Assembly: GCA_003117195.1 (NCBI GenBank)
Contig: BDSI01000115.1
Location: forward strand, 62,001-126,000
Direction of reading: 5' to 3'
Source: Eudorina sp. 2006-703-Eu-15
Taxonomy: Eukaryota; Chlorophyta; Chlorophyceae; Chlamydomonadales; Volvocaceae
DNA length: 64,000 nt
This document shows, piece by piece, positions 43,501-62,514 of the stretch. The notes beneath the pieces were generated by a model, which worked only from the letters and a program-made list of their open reading frames with translations, had not been told where the DNA came from and made no database searches. How positions within the stretch are numbered: the first letter of the stretch is position 1; every line of letters starts with the position of its first letter. The translations under genes and the position numbers were made by a program.

Positions 43501-45073
43501 AGAGGACATCAGCCGAATCGTGGGGGCTCTGGGCCACCTGCCACCGCTCGAAGACATCGGAACCTCCCCTCTCGTCCCGGGAGATTGGTGCTGGGCGGCT
43601 GCACTGTGGGGCAACCCCCTCCTACCGAATGCACCCGAAACCAGTGGAGGCGACCGCCGCCCGGGCCTAGAGGCTTATCACGAGGCGCTGACGTACTGCC
43701 GGAAACTGCGCACAGTGGGAGACCTGGTGCGGGCCAGGGACGAGCTGGGCGGCACCGGTCAAACCCACATCGCCCAGGGACCGGAGTGGCAGGAGTGGGT
43801 GCGCACACACCTAGACCCATCAGCAGCCTCAATCTTGCAGCTACAGGACAGGACCGCCGCCCTTGCAGCCCTCAACACCCTCTGCAGCGACATCAGCCCG
43901 GACTGGCTTGACGCGGCCCGGGCAGTGGAGGCCCGGCAGCAGCAGCCGCAGCAGGCGCCCACAACACCACCCTCACCGCCGCCAGCGCCGCCCCCACCAG
44001 AATGCGCGCAGGTGATGGCGATGATCGTGTCGCGACTGGGGTGGCGGATCCCCGGGGCAACGGAGCCCGTGCCGCTCCGCCGCCTGACCGTCAGCCAGGC
44101 GACACAGCTGCAAGGGGCCCCCGCCTTTGAACGACGCCTGCAACTACTGGGCGAGTTTGTACGGGAAGCCCTGGGCCTGCCCGACGGAACAGCCCCGCCA
44201 GCCGGAGAGGTCAGCCGCTTCCGAGTGGCGTTGGCGCGCCTGTGGTCGGAGGTACGCTGGGAAAACGAGAACAAGGAGACCCTGTGGCGGATGGCAGTGG
44301 ACGGCCTGCCTCTGCCCAGCAACACGCATTTGGCCAGGATGGCCCCCGAGCCGTGCGGCTGCGGAAGCTACGGGGGCGCCGCCGCCGGCCGGCCGTGCTC
44401 CCCCCGCCTACACCATTTCTGGGAGTGCCCCGTCGCCCAGGCCGTGCGGGAACAGATTGACCGACACCTGTCACCCGAGCCAGCAACGGCAGTCAGCAGC
44501 AGGATGACACGGCGACACCTCTGGCTGGCGCAGGCGCCAACCGGATGTGAACAGCCTGCCTGGGACGTGATCACCCTGGCAGCGCTCTCCGCCATGGACA
44601 CCGGCAGATGCTGCCTCCGGGCAGCCCAGCGTCGCGCGGCGCGGGTAACAACAGCCGCAACATCGGGGCGTCAGGCACCAACACAGCAACAACAACCAGC
44701 GCAGCGTCAGCAGGCCCCCCGCCAGCGACACATCACCGATTTCTTCGCCCGGGCCGAAGGCACCCCCCAACAGGAGGGCCCTGCACTCACCGCACCCATC
44801 GACAACGCTCCGTCACAGGAGGGCAGAATGAGCGAGGTGGACGCGATGGCAACGGCGGCAGTGGCGGCGGCGGCCGGAACGGCAGCGATTGCAGCGTCGC
44901 CCCTGGACCGTGCTCGTGCTCGGGCGGTGGTGGACGTTTGGGCGCGTCTGCGATCGTTCGCAGCGCTGGGTGTCCCCCGCCGTGGCTGGGACCGGGTGGG
45001 ACCACAGCACCCCATCCTGGCCGTGGCTGGGGAGCAAGTACGGTGCGCAGCACCAGTAGAGATCACGGCCTAA
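40371..45073 (+). pseudogene. LINE ORF2: endonuclease-reverse transcriptase, frameshifted
   Basis: The endonuclease begins IATHNVRGLLGSQANK and DVICLQETHH, shifts frame near 40735, and continues with WAGDLNFVEDPALD and SPSDHRIASL, the usual catalytic blocks of APE-type nucleases. A second shift lies near 41620. A TGA stands in frame at 41866-41868. The reverse transcriptase follows from 41887: GKAPGWDGIPADLYRKFW, LYKKGDPKQSGNYRPITLLC, FLDFAKAYDTVDR (motif A), GVRQGCPLAPLLY (motif B) and FADD (motif C, F in place of the common Y). A fourth shift lies near 42780 by a CAG-rich stretch. The C-terminal part (42917-45073) ends in a Cys/His region with CGCG and LHHFWECPVAQAVRE, like the zinc-binding tail of plant and algal LINEs. 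Confidence 0.88.
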
Positions 45074-46500
45074 GAGCACGCCGTGGGGTTAGGGATGTGG
45101 CTCAGTCGGGGGGGCGGGGAAAGGGTGCGTGGGGGGCCTGCGAGCGAGCGCGCGGGTGGGAGGGTTCTAAGGGCGTGAGCTGGGGGAAGAGGGCGATCTG
45201 CGGAGCGTCCAGGGAGGGGCGGGGAAGCAGGCAGCGCTGGGCGAGGTTTTTGAGTGGCTTTTCGTTCGTGGTCGTGTTGCTTTCCCGGAGAGGGGCTTCC
45301 TATGGGGCGGGGGCCTCCGGTACGTGTGTGTTTGGCGGTGGTACAGTAGGAGCGCTCGCCCTGGGCTGAGCGAGGGTACGCAGGCGCGGGAGGGGGAGGG
45401 CGCGAGGGGTGCGTGGGGAGGTTCTCGGGGAGAGAGGAGGAGGCTGAGCTTCGTTGAGCTCGCGGGGCGCGTCTCTCTTGGTAGCGGTGCAGCGGAGGGG
45501 CCTTGTGTGTCTGGGGAAGGGGTTCTCAGCCTGGGGGCCGTGCCTTAGGTGGCTATCTAGGGGGGCGCCGTGCTGGCTTGTCATCCCTGCCTCCCGCGGT
45601 GCTTTGGTTGGGGCACTCGTTTCCTGGTGCGCGAGGAACAGCCTCTGCAGCAGACTCCAGGAGAGCTCCGTAGACAGCTTCGGACCAGCTACCGTGCGTC
45701 TGTTTCGCCCCCCGTACCCCTTGTACCGTGTGAGTAGTAGCGGTCAGCGCCTGCCCCCGCCCAGGTGGGGGGTGAGTGAGGCTTCTTGTAGCGTGCAGCC
45801 GTCGATACCTTATAGCAGGTCAGCCTTGTTAGTGTTGCGTGTGTCAGCAGCCCGTCCTGAGCTTGCCTGCGTTCTCTGGTCCTGTTCTGGTTGCTTGCGA
45901 GTTAGCTGTGAGGGTCCCCGTGGGTGAGGTGGTTCTTCCCAGGTTAGCCCGTGGGTTTACTCCCCGCTTCGTGCGCCTTCGTCGAGTCTTAGCCCCGTGT
46001 GTGCGTGGTCTGTTCCGAGGGACCCCTGAGGCCCCATCTAGCGAGCCGGGTCTTTGGTTGGCTGGGTGGGTGTGCGGGAACTTGAGAGCAGGTCGACCCC
46101 GTTTTTGGTCTCCTTGCCGAGTGCGGAGCAGCAGCCTGCAGTCGAGTTTGCTGCTCCGGTTTGTTGATTTTCCCAGTGCAGCGGTCGAGTAAGTCCGGCC
46201 GGGGCTCACCATGAGCCAGCTGGCGGCGGGCGTGTGAGTGCGTGTGCGTGGAGGAGTGTGAGTCTGGCGTGCGAGTGCGCGCGTGTGAGTGCTTGGCCGG
46301 CCTGCTTGCTTGGAGGGGAGCCCCGCCGGGCTCGAGCCAGGGTGTGAGGCGCGCGGCGGTCATACGGACAGACAGACGGACAGACAAATCCGCGCGCCCC
46401 GCCCTGCGCTGTGGTTCGGCCCGGCAAGGGGCCCCTGGCACTCGTCCGTACGACATGTGTACGGCGAGCCGCCCACAGTGTAACACCCCATTCATATGGG
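45074..46500 (+). other. GC-rich tail after the LINE, probable 3' UTR
   Basis: About 1.4 kb of G-rich sequence with no domain-bearing frame follows the LINE stop. It ends in GTGTGAGTGCG-type and GACAGACG simple repeats before composition drops near 46490. LINE 3' UTRs of this kind are common; the boundary is inferred from composition only. Confidence 0.45.
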
Positions 46501-46547
46501 ATGCAGGTACATGTCCGTGGCCAATGTCACCAAAGATTTTGCCTGCG

Positions 46548-46850
46548 GGAGAATTGTACTTCACAAATGCAGTAGTCCTTGCTGTAATGTTCGTTTGTAT
46601 GAAATGGTCAGCAAATATCAAAGTTGTAAAGTTTGAACACGACGGAGCTTAGCTTCCGCTTGTGCTTACTGGTTGAAAGCCGTTACATATATGTGGCTTG
46701 AACTGGCAACTGGTTCCCCTGGCACTGGACCTCCTTGTGTGTCGCCTAGTAGTTGGGTTTATCATGCATATGCGCGGCGGGGATAGCGCTTATCGATCTG
46801 AACACGCAAGCGGGTCTTCGCTAGTGGGCTTGTCCCCCCCCCTTTATTTG
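46548..46850 (+). repeat. Interspersed repeat, copy 2
   Basis: Diverged, same-orientation partner of 36541-36930; it starts at TTGTACTTCACAAATGC and fades near CGGGTCTTCGCTAG. The 10-kb interval between the copies contains the whole LINE. Confidence 0.65.
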
Positions 46851-46904
46851 GAACCAAGCGTCCTCGCCGGTCTGCCGGAGTGCCACGGAGCCCTACCTCT
46901 CTTC

Positions 46905-47060
46905 GGAGAGGATTTCCCTACGCCGCTTACGTGACTCCAGGGGATCGAACCGTCGACCTCGGCTTTGCTAGGTTGTACGGCATCGTCTAATTGTAAGCAC
47001 AAAGGCGTAACCCGGGTTGACGGGAGACGACCGTATCGCGGCTGTAGCACCAGGAGATCC
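46905..47060 (-). other. tRNA-like B-box remnant
   Basis: On the minus strand GGTTCGATCCC (46941-46951) matches a pol III B-box, and TAGCAAAGCCGAGG about 15-30 bp before it is a loose A-box match but too close. No cloverleaf can be folded. It may be a SINE fragment. Confidence 0.3.
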
Positions 47061-49019
47061 TGGGCTAGCTGCGCCAGCGCTGAACCGCACTGGGCGATGA
47101 CTCGGGGCTGTAAGCCTGGCTTACAGTGTGATGATGACTCGCGCTAGCTATGCCCTGTACCCTGGCTCGTTCATTCTACATACAGCCGGCGGCGATTGTA
47201 CGTACGTATGTTTCACCCGCCGGGAGCAGATCATTTCGCGGCTCGAGCGAGCTGCTCTGCTTCCCCGGCCGAGCAGATGGACCCCTCGCTATGGATCCGT
47301 AACAAGATTCGTTAGCTATGCGAACCAACAGCAGCGGTCGTTAGTTCAAGCACGCATCCTAGTTCTACCACGTATATACGATAGCACTAATAGCCACTTC
47401 TACGACTACCTACTGCGTGGTAAGTGTCACGACAACCGCCGCATGCAACTGAACCCTGAGCAAGGGGTCCACATGGCTTCTTGCCTGCTCAGGCTGCCAC
47501 GGGCTGCCCGATGTTTCCCTGCGTGGCTTACCCGCCCCGCGCCGCGGCCAGCGAGCGTTTCGCCGCGGCAAGCAGGTAATGGGACATGTTAGCTGGACAT
47601 GTTGGATACGTACGGTTTCGCCAGTTGGGCGGCACTTTCTTGCCACCCCAGGCCTGAGCACGGAAGGGGTATGATCGCAAGGCAACCAACGTGTACGACA
47701 GGGTCCCGGTGCACTCACATGGTTGGCGCCGGCGTGGGCACGGCTATACATTATGCGGGTGAGCAGGCAGGGATGCAGGAGTGCAGTTGCACCTGTTGCC
47801 GGCGGGGCTGAACGGCGCACACGGATGCATGTGTCATTCATGTCTACCGTCGTTCTGCGTTTATTTGATCCACAAGCAAGATTTGTCGGTTTTTATATGC
47901 GGAAAGCGGCCCAACTGTCATGGCATACATTCAACGCCAATCACCCTAATTGCCAAGCTATTACAATTTCCCCACTCGCTTGCTTGCGCGCGCTCCCGTG
48001 GCCAATGATGTACCTTCTAATGATGCCCTAGCTATACATGCCATTATGCCCTCCTTTCGGAGGAAACACTCATTCGTTCGGGCGTACCAGGGCAACCTAA
48101 GCGCATGTAACACTCGCTACCGACTCCAGCAGCTTCCCTGCCGCAGCTGCTTCGGTCGTCGCTGCCCTTCGGCGCACCCTGCCTGTCAAGCACTCGCGTG
48201 TGTGCACGCACATACATGCATGCACGTACTTACGTACACATGCATTGGACGGAGAACGAACCCCTCATCATTAATAACACACCACTAGCTCTGTATGTAC
48301 GCACAAAGGCGTAACTCGGGATGCCAAACGCAAAATACGTAAAATACGTTCTCGCGAACCTCAACAATACCGACACGCCCCTACATATATAGGACGTTGT
48401 AATGTTGGTTAGCTAGCAACGTGGCAACATGGTATACACCGGTGATTTGGGGTCCGCTGTAACTAAGGTTCATTCATTCATAGCAAGCAAGGCGATCTAC
48501 GCATACGAGCGCATGCATGCCCACATTGCATATATGCACGCAGCCAGCCGTCCGTCATCAGCCACTCTGGCTGGGCTGCAACCGATTTTAAACCCTGCGG
48601 CGAATTCACCTGCCGACTCGCACTCCAGAGAGCCAGTTGCTTGGGCGATACGTACTTCCCTTACGACCTACTGTCCTACATGCAGCATCGCAGTAGCTAC
48701 ATACAGCAGCCACCGCAGTAGTCAGGTACATTCCAATTTTTCATATCGATCATACCCCTGGTGCAAGAAATGCATTGAGCGAAAGCGCCCTCAGTGACAG
48801 CTGGATGGCTGCAGCCATCAGCAGCTGCTGTCACTTGCATGGCGGCAGCTACGCACATACGTGGCTGATGATGATGAGTAATGGGCATACATACCGACGT
48901 ACACTAGTAAGTACTCTATGTATCTACGCTATGCTACATACGCGTATACACAACGCACGCCAGCCACCCGCGTTTAAAGATTGCAAACAAAGAACGATCG
49001 CTCGTAGGCCCTGCGGCGG
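47061..49019. other. Interval without a supported gene
   Basis: Short frames on both strands only, with ACGTACGT and CATGCATG clusters. Presumed 3' flank of the EF-hand gene and LINE surroundings. Confidence 0.45.
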
Positions 49020-49212
49020 AGCAACAGCAGACACTTCTGGACTACGATTGAGCGACAGACACTACTGCTGGACTACGACGAAGCAACGACAGACTCTGAT
49101 GTACTACAAAGAAGTGATAGACACTGCTGGACTACGACTGAGCGACAGACACTGTTGGGCGGACTACGACAGAGCGAAAGACACTGCTGGACAACGACGG
49201 AGCGACACGACA
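49020..49212. repeat. Degenerate ~30-bp tandem repeat
   Basis: Five to six imperfect copies of a unit containing GACTACGAC, GAGCGACAGACACTGCTG lie directly 3' of the EF-hand gene stop on the minus strand, so they would fall in its 3' UTR. Confidence 0.75.
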
Positions 49213-49341
49213 TACGTACGGGGAAAGCCTCAAGCACTTCATCATGTAATGCGTGGCTTGTACGTAGTACTGGTGGATAGTCGGACGTTGCCGTCGCTGC
49301 TGCTGCTTCCTGCGCGATTGACGCTTGCGGAACCCGGCGCC

Positions 49342-57002
<7,661 letters not shown>

Positions 57003-57294
57003 CAGGGAGGGCCTGCTGATATTGGAAAACTTAAGAATTAATGAATAAATATATTACTTCGTATTTTAGGACAGTACAGTACAATATAACACCACGGCGC
57101 CCCTACTAGCGGTGGACCACAACCAAAGCCGAGCAAGACCGGCTCCGGTGGCCTGTATGTAATGATCTGATATTATTAAGTGTATTGTTATATGACACGA
57201 TTATGACAAATGGCATATTGATATGTAACACAATGTTAAATTCCATTCTATCATATTATTTCATCGATTTAATAAAATGTGAAACACTATATCA

Positions 57295-60200
57295 TCATGT
57301 ACTAATAGCTGCCTCCTGCCAGCCTACCGGAAGTTGAGGATGCCCACGACCCAGCGGCGACCTGTTGGGAGCCGCGGCCGCGCGCCCTGGATGAACAGCC
57401 GATGGCCCACCAGGATTCGCACCCGTTCTCTGCTGCTGCCTGCTTGGCGCAGGATTAAGTGCTGCGCTTGGCAAAACTGGCAAGCTCTCACTTACTGCTT
57501 GTGAGTGCTCCTGGCCAGGTGTGCTCGGCGGAGACACAACGCTGCCCGAACGGACTGATGGCGCAGTGGAAGGCCTGTCCTGCTGGCCATGTATGTGTCC
57601 AAATTGCATTGCATTTCTGCGCCCCGCCACATTCGGTGATGGCAGCTGCTGGTTTGCAGTATTCAAGTTGGTGGATATCGGAGAAGTTGATTCTTGGATC
57701 GGCGGCAACAGAACTGCTGGAATTTCCAACGGTCTTCTCGATGCTCCAGTCGTCTGTTCAGGCCTGCCGCCACGACCGCCAGGACCTGGTGCACAACCCA
57801 ATTGCGCGGGTGTGCCCGGACCATTCATCGGGCTTGTTGGAGATGCCGTCGTTGGTGACAAATCGGGCCCCACCGGGTCAGCGACCGCACCAGGGCTGGA
57901 GGGCAAAGTTAGCGCTGGCAGCGCGGCTCCAGTCACACTCAATGCTGCTGTCCCTGCTGTTTGATTCGCTGCGAACCAGGGCCCATAACAATAAGGGTCC
58001 CTGCTGTCTTTGGGCTGCTCGTTGGTGAAGCCGATTATAGGCTGCTGGTGCTGTTGCTGTAAATTGTCTGCAGCTTTAGGCTGTTGGTATGATGTGATGT
58101 GCACCTCTGCCTTCAAGTCAATGCGACGACCTTATGCGACGACCTTACATACAATCAACCATGTATGCTTACTGGTGTTGGGGCACGTCGTCGACAGTTG
58201 CAAGTGCCGTTGGATTTCCTCCCGATCATACGTTTGGCCAGTCTCCACCAGCATGTGCGGGTCCTTCATCACATCTTGAGAGATTCCGCAGGTGATGCAC
58301 GTCCTCAGGTCCTCAACGTACGCCAGGAACGCCTTGGCCATGAGGCACTGTTGGTCCGAGCTGAGCTCGTTGGCGACAGCGGCTTGGTGCTCTTGTAGCG
58401 ATGTTTCCATGACCAGCTGCAAGATGTTTGCCTCTTGGTCTTCCTTGACTTCACGCAGCTCCTTGACCTCCTGCTCAAGCGCTACCATTATCACATCGTT
58501 AATACTATCCTGCAAACCAACAATCAAGGACGGTCACCAAACGATAGCGAGCGATGCTCAGTGTCTTGTATCAAGTGCAATGGTTCTAGCTATCTGCGGA
58601 ATGGATGAGTACACTAAGTTGGACTGGATGAGACACGCACAACGGAAGTTGCTATCATGCATCTCACGTCGTACAGTGTGCATAGGACATATATTGTATC
58701 CGTCACCATCGTCAGCCACCACTCATACGTGAGGAAGGTGTACCTGCTAGTCTGTAAATTTTAGCGAGACCAGCACGCAATAATGGAAACACGAAGCAAA
58801 TAACAATTGTTGTCAGTTGGGTTGTACATTTTATGCACGCACCGGCAACACGCCACCATGGCCAGAGCCTCCCGTGCCGCCAGTTATACGGGTCAAGTAC
58901 TCAGCAACCGTGCTTTTGAACTCGTTCAGAAGGCGCTTCAGTGCCGCTTCTCGCTTCTGGACCTCAACGAAGAGCGGTTGCGCGGCCTTCTGCATCGAGC
59001 ACAGCTCGTCTAGGTGCAGGTTGCGGAGGCCGTGATCCACCGCCCGAATTTTTTCTATGACAGCAGCCTTGAAGTCATCGTCAGGAATGTAGCCTTGGTG
59101 GGAAAGCGAGATCTGTAGAGTCAGCAGCTGCGCGGATAGCTTGCATCCGAGGCTCTTCACGCGCTCCACATCTCTGCCTGCGTTCATCATTCGTGCGTGT
59201 GTATTAATAGATTATTATTTATGTTATTGTTTCGTATTATATAATTTTAAGTATTAAAGTACATTATTATAGCATTAGTATTATTAGTATTAGTATTATT
59301 CTCGGTACTATAAGTTAAATTGTTAGTATGCGTGATTGCTTGTGACGGGCCGTGGCGGGCCGTGGCGGCCGGTGCGGGCGCCCGGGCCGCCCCGCGGGCC
59401 CCCGGGCCCCGGCCCCGGCCCCGGACCCGTCCGTGCCCCGGCGGCCGCGCCCCGACGCCCAGCCCCGGGGCCCCTGCCCACGTGGCGGGCCGTGGCGTGA
59501 CATGACATGTATGACAGTGCCAGCAAACGCCTTGCTTGTCAAATATTCATATGTACCTAGGTACTTGACCGTACTTGCGTCTATCGATCACAATCAAGAT
59601 CGACGTGTACCACACCCGGGCACACGGAAGCACACCGAAGCAACCCGCTGTAACAGGGTCATGGACTGAAGCATGTTTGTTCAGTCGTGGCGGAGACCGT
59701 GCACCCTATGTTAGTCCAATAATAATATAATCAATGCCTAACATAAAGACTATGTTAGTCCAATAGATTATGTTTGGGTTTAGTTTGGGCAACGGCGGGC
59801 AACGGCGTCTGGTGTAGCAAGATGATAGCTGCTGTCAGAGCGGTCAGAGGCAGGCCAACGCCTGCCAAGCGGTGTAAAGTACATCTGCCGACCGTGATTC
59901 ATTCATTCATTCAAAGTCCTATGAGTAAGAAGTATGTTTGAATAAATCAGGTACAACTGGTGCTACCGTTAATAACGGACGGTATTGTTTTTGGGCTGCA
60001 TGCTGAAGAATCGCATTAGCGCAGCAGCGCGCATTCCTTTATAACCTACGTACGCACGCACAGTGACATTGCTTGGTAATGCGGATACTCAGTTGCCATT
60101 AATTCATCAGTTACTACTGACCAGCTTTAAGAAACTTCATGTACAGAGGCCTCTGGGCGATCTTCTGAACTGCGTCCGCGCACTCTTGGAGAGTTCCTTG

Positions 60201-60576
60201 CAAGTCCTGAAGTACAAAATACGATTTGTTCATTACATACAATGCGGTAACGAACCTTGTTTACAAACGAACCAAAGCAAGCAACCAGACGTTCAATGAA
60301 ATCGACTGCATAGTACGCTTGCATGCATCCCATCGTTCATATATTATATACCGACCGGCCTACCTTCAGCGCGTCAAGCACGACCTTGTCATGTAGCCGC
60401 GGTTTGATCACACGCTTCTTGAGCATTTCAAGTACGTCACCGACGCGCTTTATCCTCTCCTCGAGCTCAGATGCATCTCTAGGAATGTCTTGAACCTTTC
60501 CAAGGATTTCCTGGACGCAAAACGCCGAGCGCAGGCACGCGCCAAGAACGGCGGACACCGCCGAAATTTCTGCCAT
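57295..60576 (-). CDS. Four-helix-bundle, coiled-coil, U-box protein (5 exons)
   Basis: Exons in transcript order: 60576-60364, 60206-60122, 59177-58843, 58509-58173, 58106-57295. All phases agree and the sum of 1782 nt gives 593 residues. The start ATG is at 60576 (MAEISAVSAVLG). Residues 1-150 are helical and resemble the N-terminal four-helix bundle shared by MLKL-type proteins and plant U-box proteins. A charged coiled coil follows (LEQEVKELREVKEDQEANIL), then a U-box, then a Pro/Ser/Gln-rich tail. A U-box acts as an E3 ubiquitin ligase through an E2 enzyme without bound zinc. No armadillo repeats follow, unlike plant PUB proteins. Intron 2 uses a GTCAGT donor. A cytosolic or membrane-associated E3 is the best guess; the stop TGA is at 57297-57295. 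Confidence 0.8.
58160..58275 (-). other. U-box domain
   Basis: TCGISQDVMKDPHMLVETGQ, TYDREEIQRHL and TCPNT follow the U-box pattern (I-x-x-x-V/M-x-D-P, then G-x-T-Y-x-R/D-x-x-I, then CPxT). Cysteines at the front (TCITCG) are not conserved zinc ligands. The domain is cut by a phase-1 intron right after CPNT, and the second half continues KVHITSYQQP. Confidence 0.8.
58960..60576 (-). other. MLKL/UND-like N-terminal helical bundle
   Basis: The segment MAEISAVSAVLGACL to KLSAQLLTLQISLS has the length, helix spacing and closing signature (FLKAGRDVERVKSLGCKL, then LQISLS) of the four-helix domain found in MLKL, fungal HeLo-type relatives and the N-terminal domain of plant U-box proteins. It was recognised from pattern only. 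In MLKL the bundle attacks membranes; in plant PUB proteins it binds partners. The presence of a U-box favours the second reading. Confidence 0.55.
59341..59505. repeat. Extreme GC island in an AT-rich intron
   Basis: About 165 bp of almost pure G and C (GGGCCGTGGC, GGCCCCGGCCCCGG, GGGGCCCC) interrupts an intron that is otherwise rich in ATTATTAG. GCGGGCCGTGGCG occurs near both ends. It lies in intron 2 of the U-box gene. No coding role is seen. Confidence 0.8.
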
Positions 60577-62152
60577 TGGCTGGAACGAAGCATGTGCCGC
60601 CAAGGCCAGAGATTAAAGAGATCGCGGGGATCGAATTTGAAAGCTTGGGCGTGCACGCTTCGCTGGGCAAGAACTTGATGACTAGAGAACTAGGCGTACG
60701 TAGCTCAATCCTGCAATCATGGCCACGTTCATAATTGATGCAATTATAGTTAAATAACAATCTTCCAGGTTATTTAACGTTGCCTAGTATTAACTGTAAC
60801 ATGCACCCTGGCATTCACCGCCAGCAGCCTTATGTACGGCGATGTGCACTTCAAGGATAGTTGCAACCAAGCGCTCAGGAGATAGCAACCCAGTTATACG
60901 TGCCACCGTTTAAATGTGTTTAAACAAGGCAAGATCTAGATAAGCCATGCAGACGGCATCGGCATTTCCACCGTCGTTTTCCACGAATGGTAAGATAGGA
61001 CGGAGTGGGTAAGATTAGGCTTACTGACGTCCGCCACTGCCTGAACAATCAAGCCGGTGGCATTATTCTAATATAACGGACGATGTGGCGGGTTCGTTAC
61101 TGTATATATGTATGTATGTTACATGTTGTACTGGTCGTATGGCCAATACTGACATGCGTTCCCCCACAACGATTTACGTCAAGGGGCGCACAAAGATGAG
61201 TTAACTAAGTTACTGTCATCATTATTGCCGTACGCTTTATCACGGCGGCATTGGTCACATGTGATTGATATTGGAGGTGCGTGAGGATTGGAGTTGGCTT
61301 AGGGCCGGAAAATAAATTCAAGTTCGTTGTGGGTTCCATCGTTCACAGAGCTCGTAAAAGTACATACTGGAGGAACCGGTAGTTACTACGTTCTCCTGCA
61401 GTGTTTTTCAAACACATGAATACTATTTAAAACGACTGTTCGTTGGCTTTGGAGGGCGTGAATGAGCGGCCATGACATCGATCTATCTGCGTGCAAGAAG
61501 CAAGGGGATAGGGAGTGGATGATAAGGAGTGGACGTTACCGCTGCTGTCGTCTCGTGTTCGAACGAACCACTTGCAAACACTTGAATTTACAACAGTGAA
61601 AACAATTGAAATGCTCCTGGTGGTATGAGCGACCGCACGAACTCCCTACCTTGCGGCCCTTGCACGTTGAGCGTGTTTCAAAGATGGACGAAAGCCGCAG
61701 GCAGGTATGCGCTGCTACCGTTGCCGCGATGACAAAGTACGGACCATGACATTGAGTGTGTACGTGCAGCGAGAATCACGCAGGTAAATTGGTAGGCTGC
61801 TCCTGCTTTGTGCGTTCGCTCGACTGTGAGGCCCGAGCGATCGCCACCATGCACCGTTGCACCCTGCGCTGCTAGCTGCTGTAAATCTGGCTTGAGCGGG
61901 GATGCCTCGCTCTCCGGCCCAGCCTTCCTGCTGTGCAGATCGAACGGCGGCGAATCGATGTTCGTTCCAGCACGCAGCAGAGAAATGCCCACCCAAGCAA
62001 ATAAGGGAGTTTCGTTGCCAACGACAGGCCGAAAACCTATGTATTATTTCCGCTGCTAGTCGCCTGCAGCAGCCGCAGTGTTTACGGCGCGCTCGGCTTC
62101 TTTCCGCCTCGCGCCTCTCCCGAGTTGTAGTGGCTACTGTAAGGACTTCGTG
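60577..62152. other. 5' flank of the U-box gene, no firm gene
   Basis: No promoter motif was recognised. On the minus strand 61780-61990 is open and fairly GC-rich (frame containing NIDSPPFDLHSRKAGPESEA) and might be an exon of another gene, but no matching acceptor, donor or second exon was found. Confidence 0.35.
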
Positions 62153-62157
62153 TCGTG

Positions 62158-62509
62158 TGTTGTATCATGCCTTATCAGAAAAGGACCAGCTGGCAGATGC
62201 CTTCCAGTGACATCTCATGATACTTATCCAGGATCGTTATACACTACAATTATCCCCCCTCAGTAGGGAGCGTCCTCGCGCCCGGTCAGGTACCGGTAGG
62301 ATTCGAACCCTCACGGCCTAGTCTTGGGGCCGCCACCTCCCAAGTACTAGCAGTAACCGCCCCCTGCCCAGGTGACAAGGGGGATTCGAACCCGCGCGAC
62401 CAGGTCTCGATACCGAAGTGTTGTATCATGCCTTATCAGAAAAGGACCAGCTGGCAGATGCTTTCCAGTGACATCTCATGATACTTATCCAGGATCGTTA
62501 TACACTACA
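62158..62509 (-). mobile_element. TRIM-like miniature LTR element (352 bp)
   Basis: Two 91-bp direct repeats (62158-62248 and 62419-62509) differ at one base, begin TG and end CA, and flank 170 bp of non-coding sequence. A perfect 5-bp duplication TCGTG stands outside both ends (62153-62157 and 62510-62514). Read on the minus strand, the internal part begins with CTTCGGTATCGAGACC, near the place of a primer-binding site, and ends with a purine run GAGGGGGGATAA before the second LTR, as a polypurine tract would. The interior also holds two tRNA-type B-boxes (minus strand, 62299-62309 and 62382-62392). It is too short to code for anything and would need proteins from another element. Confidence 0.85.
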
Positions 62510-62514
62510 TCGTG

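Larger units (their letters stand above)
38483..45073 (+). mobile_element. L1-like LINE, decayed
   Basis: The unit contains an ORF1-like region, then an ORF2 with apurinic-type endonuclease, reverse transcriptase and a C-terminal Cys/His region. Reading is broken by at least five frameshifts and one in-frame TGA, so this copy cannot make its proteins. The 5' boundary lies before 38483 and the 3' UTR probably continues into the GC-rich stretch after 45073. No target duplication was found. It stands in the gap between the EF-hand gene and the channel gene, opposite in orientation to both. Confidence 0.9.

Noticed and set aside
61780..61990. Possible minus-strand exon upstream of the U-box gene
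   Set aside because: Open and GC-rich but no matching splice sites, start or stop context.
62290..62413. Intron-containing or long-variable-arm tRNA on the minus strand
   Set aside because: GGTATCG and CGGTACC can pair, but the 124-nt span has two T arms and lies exactly inside an LTR-flanked unit.
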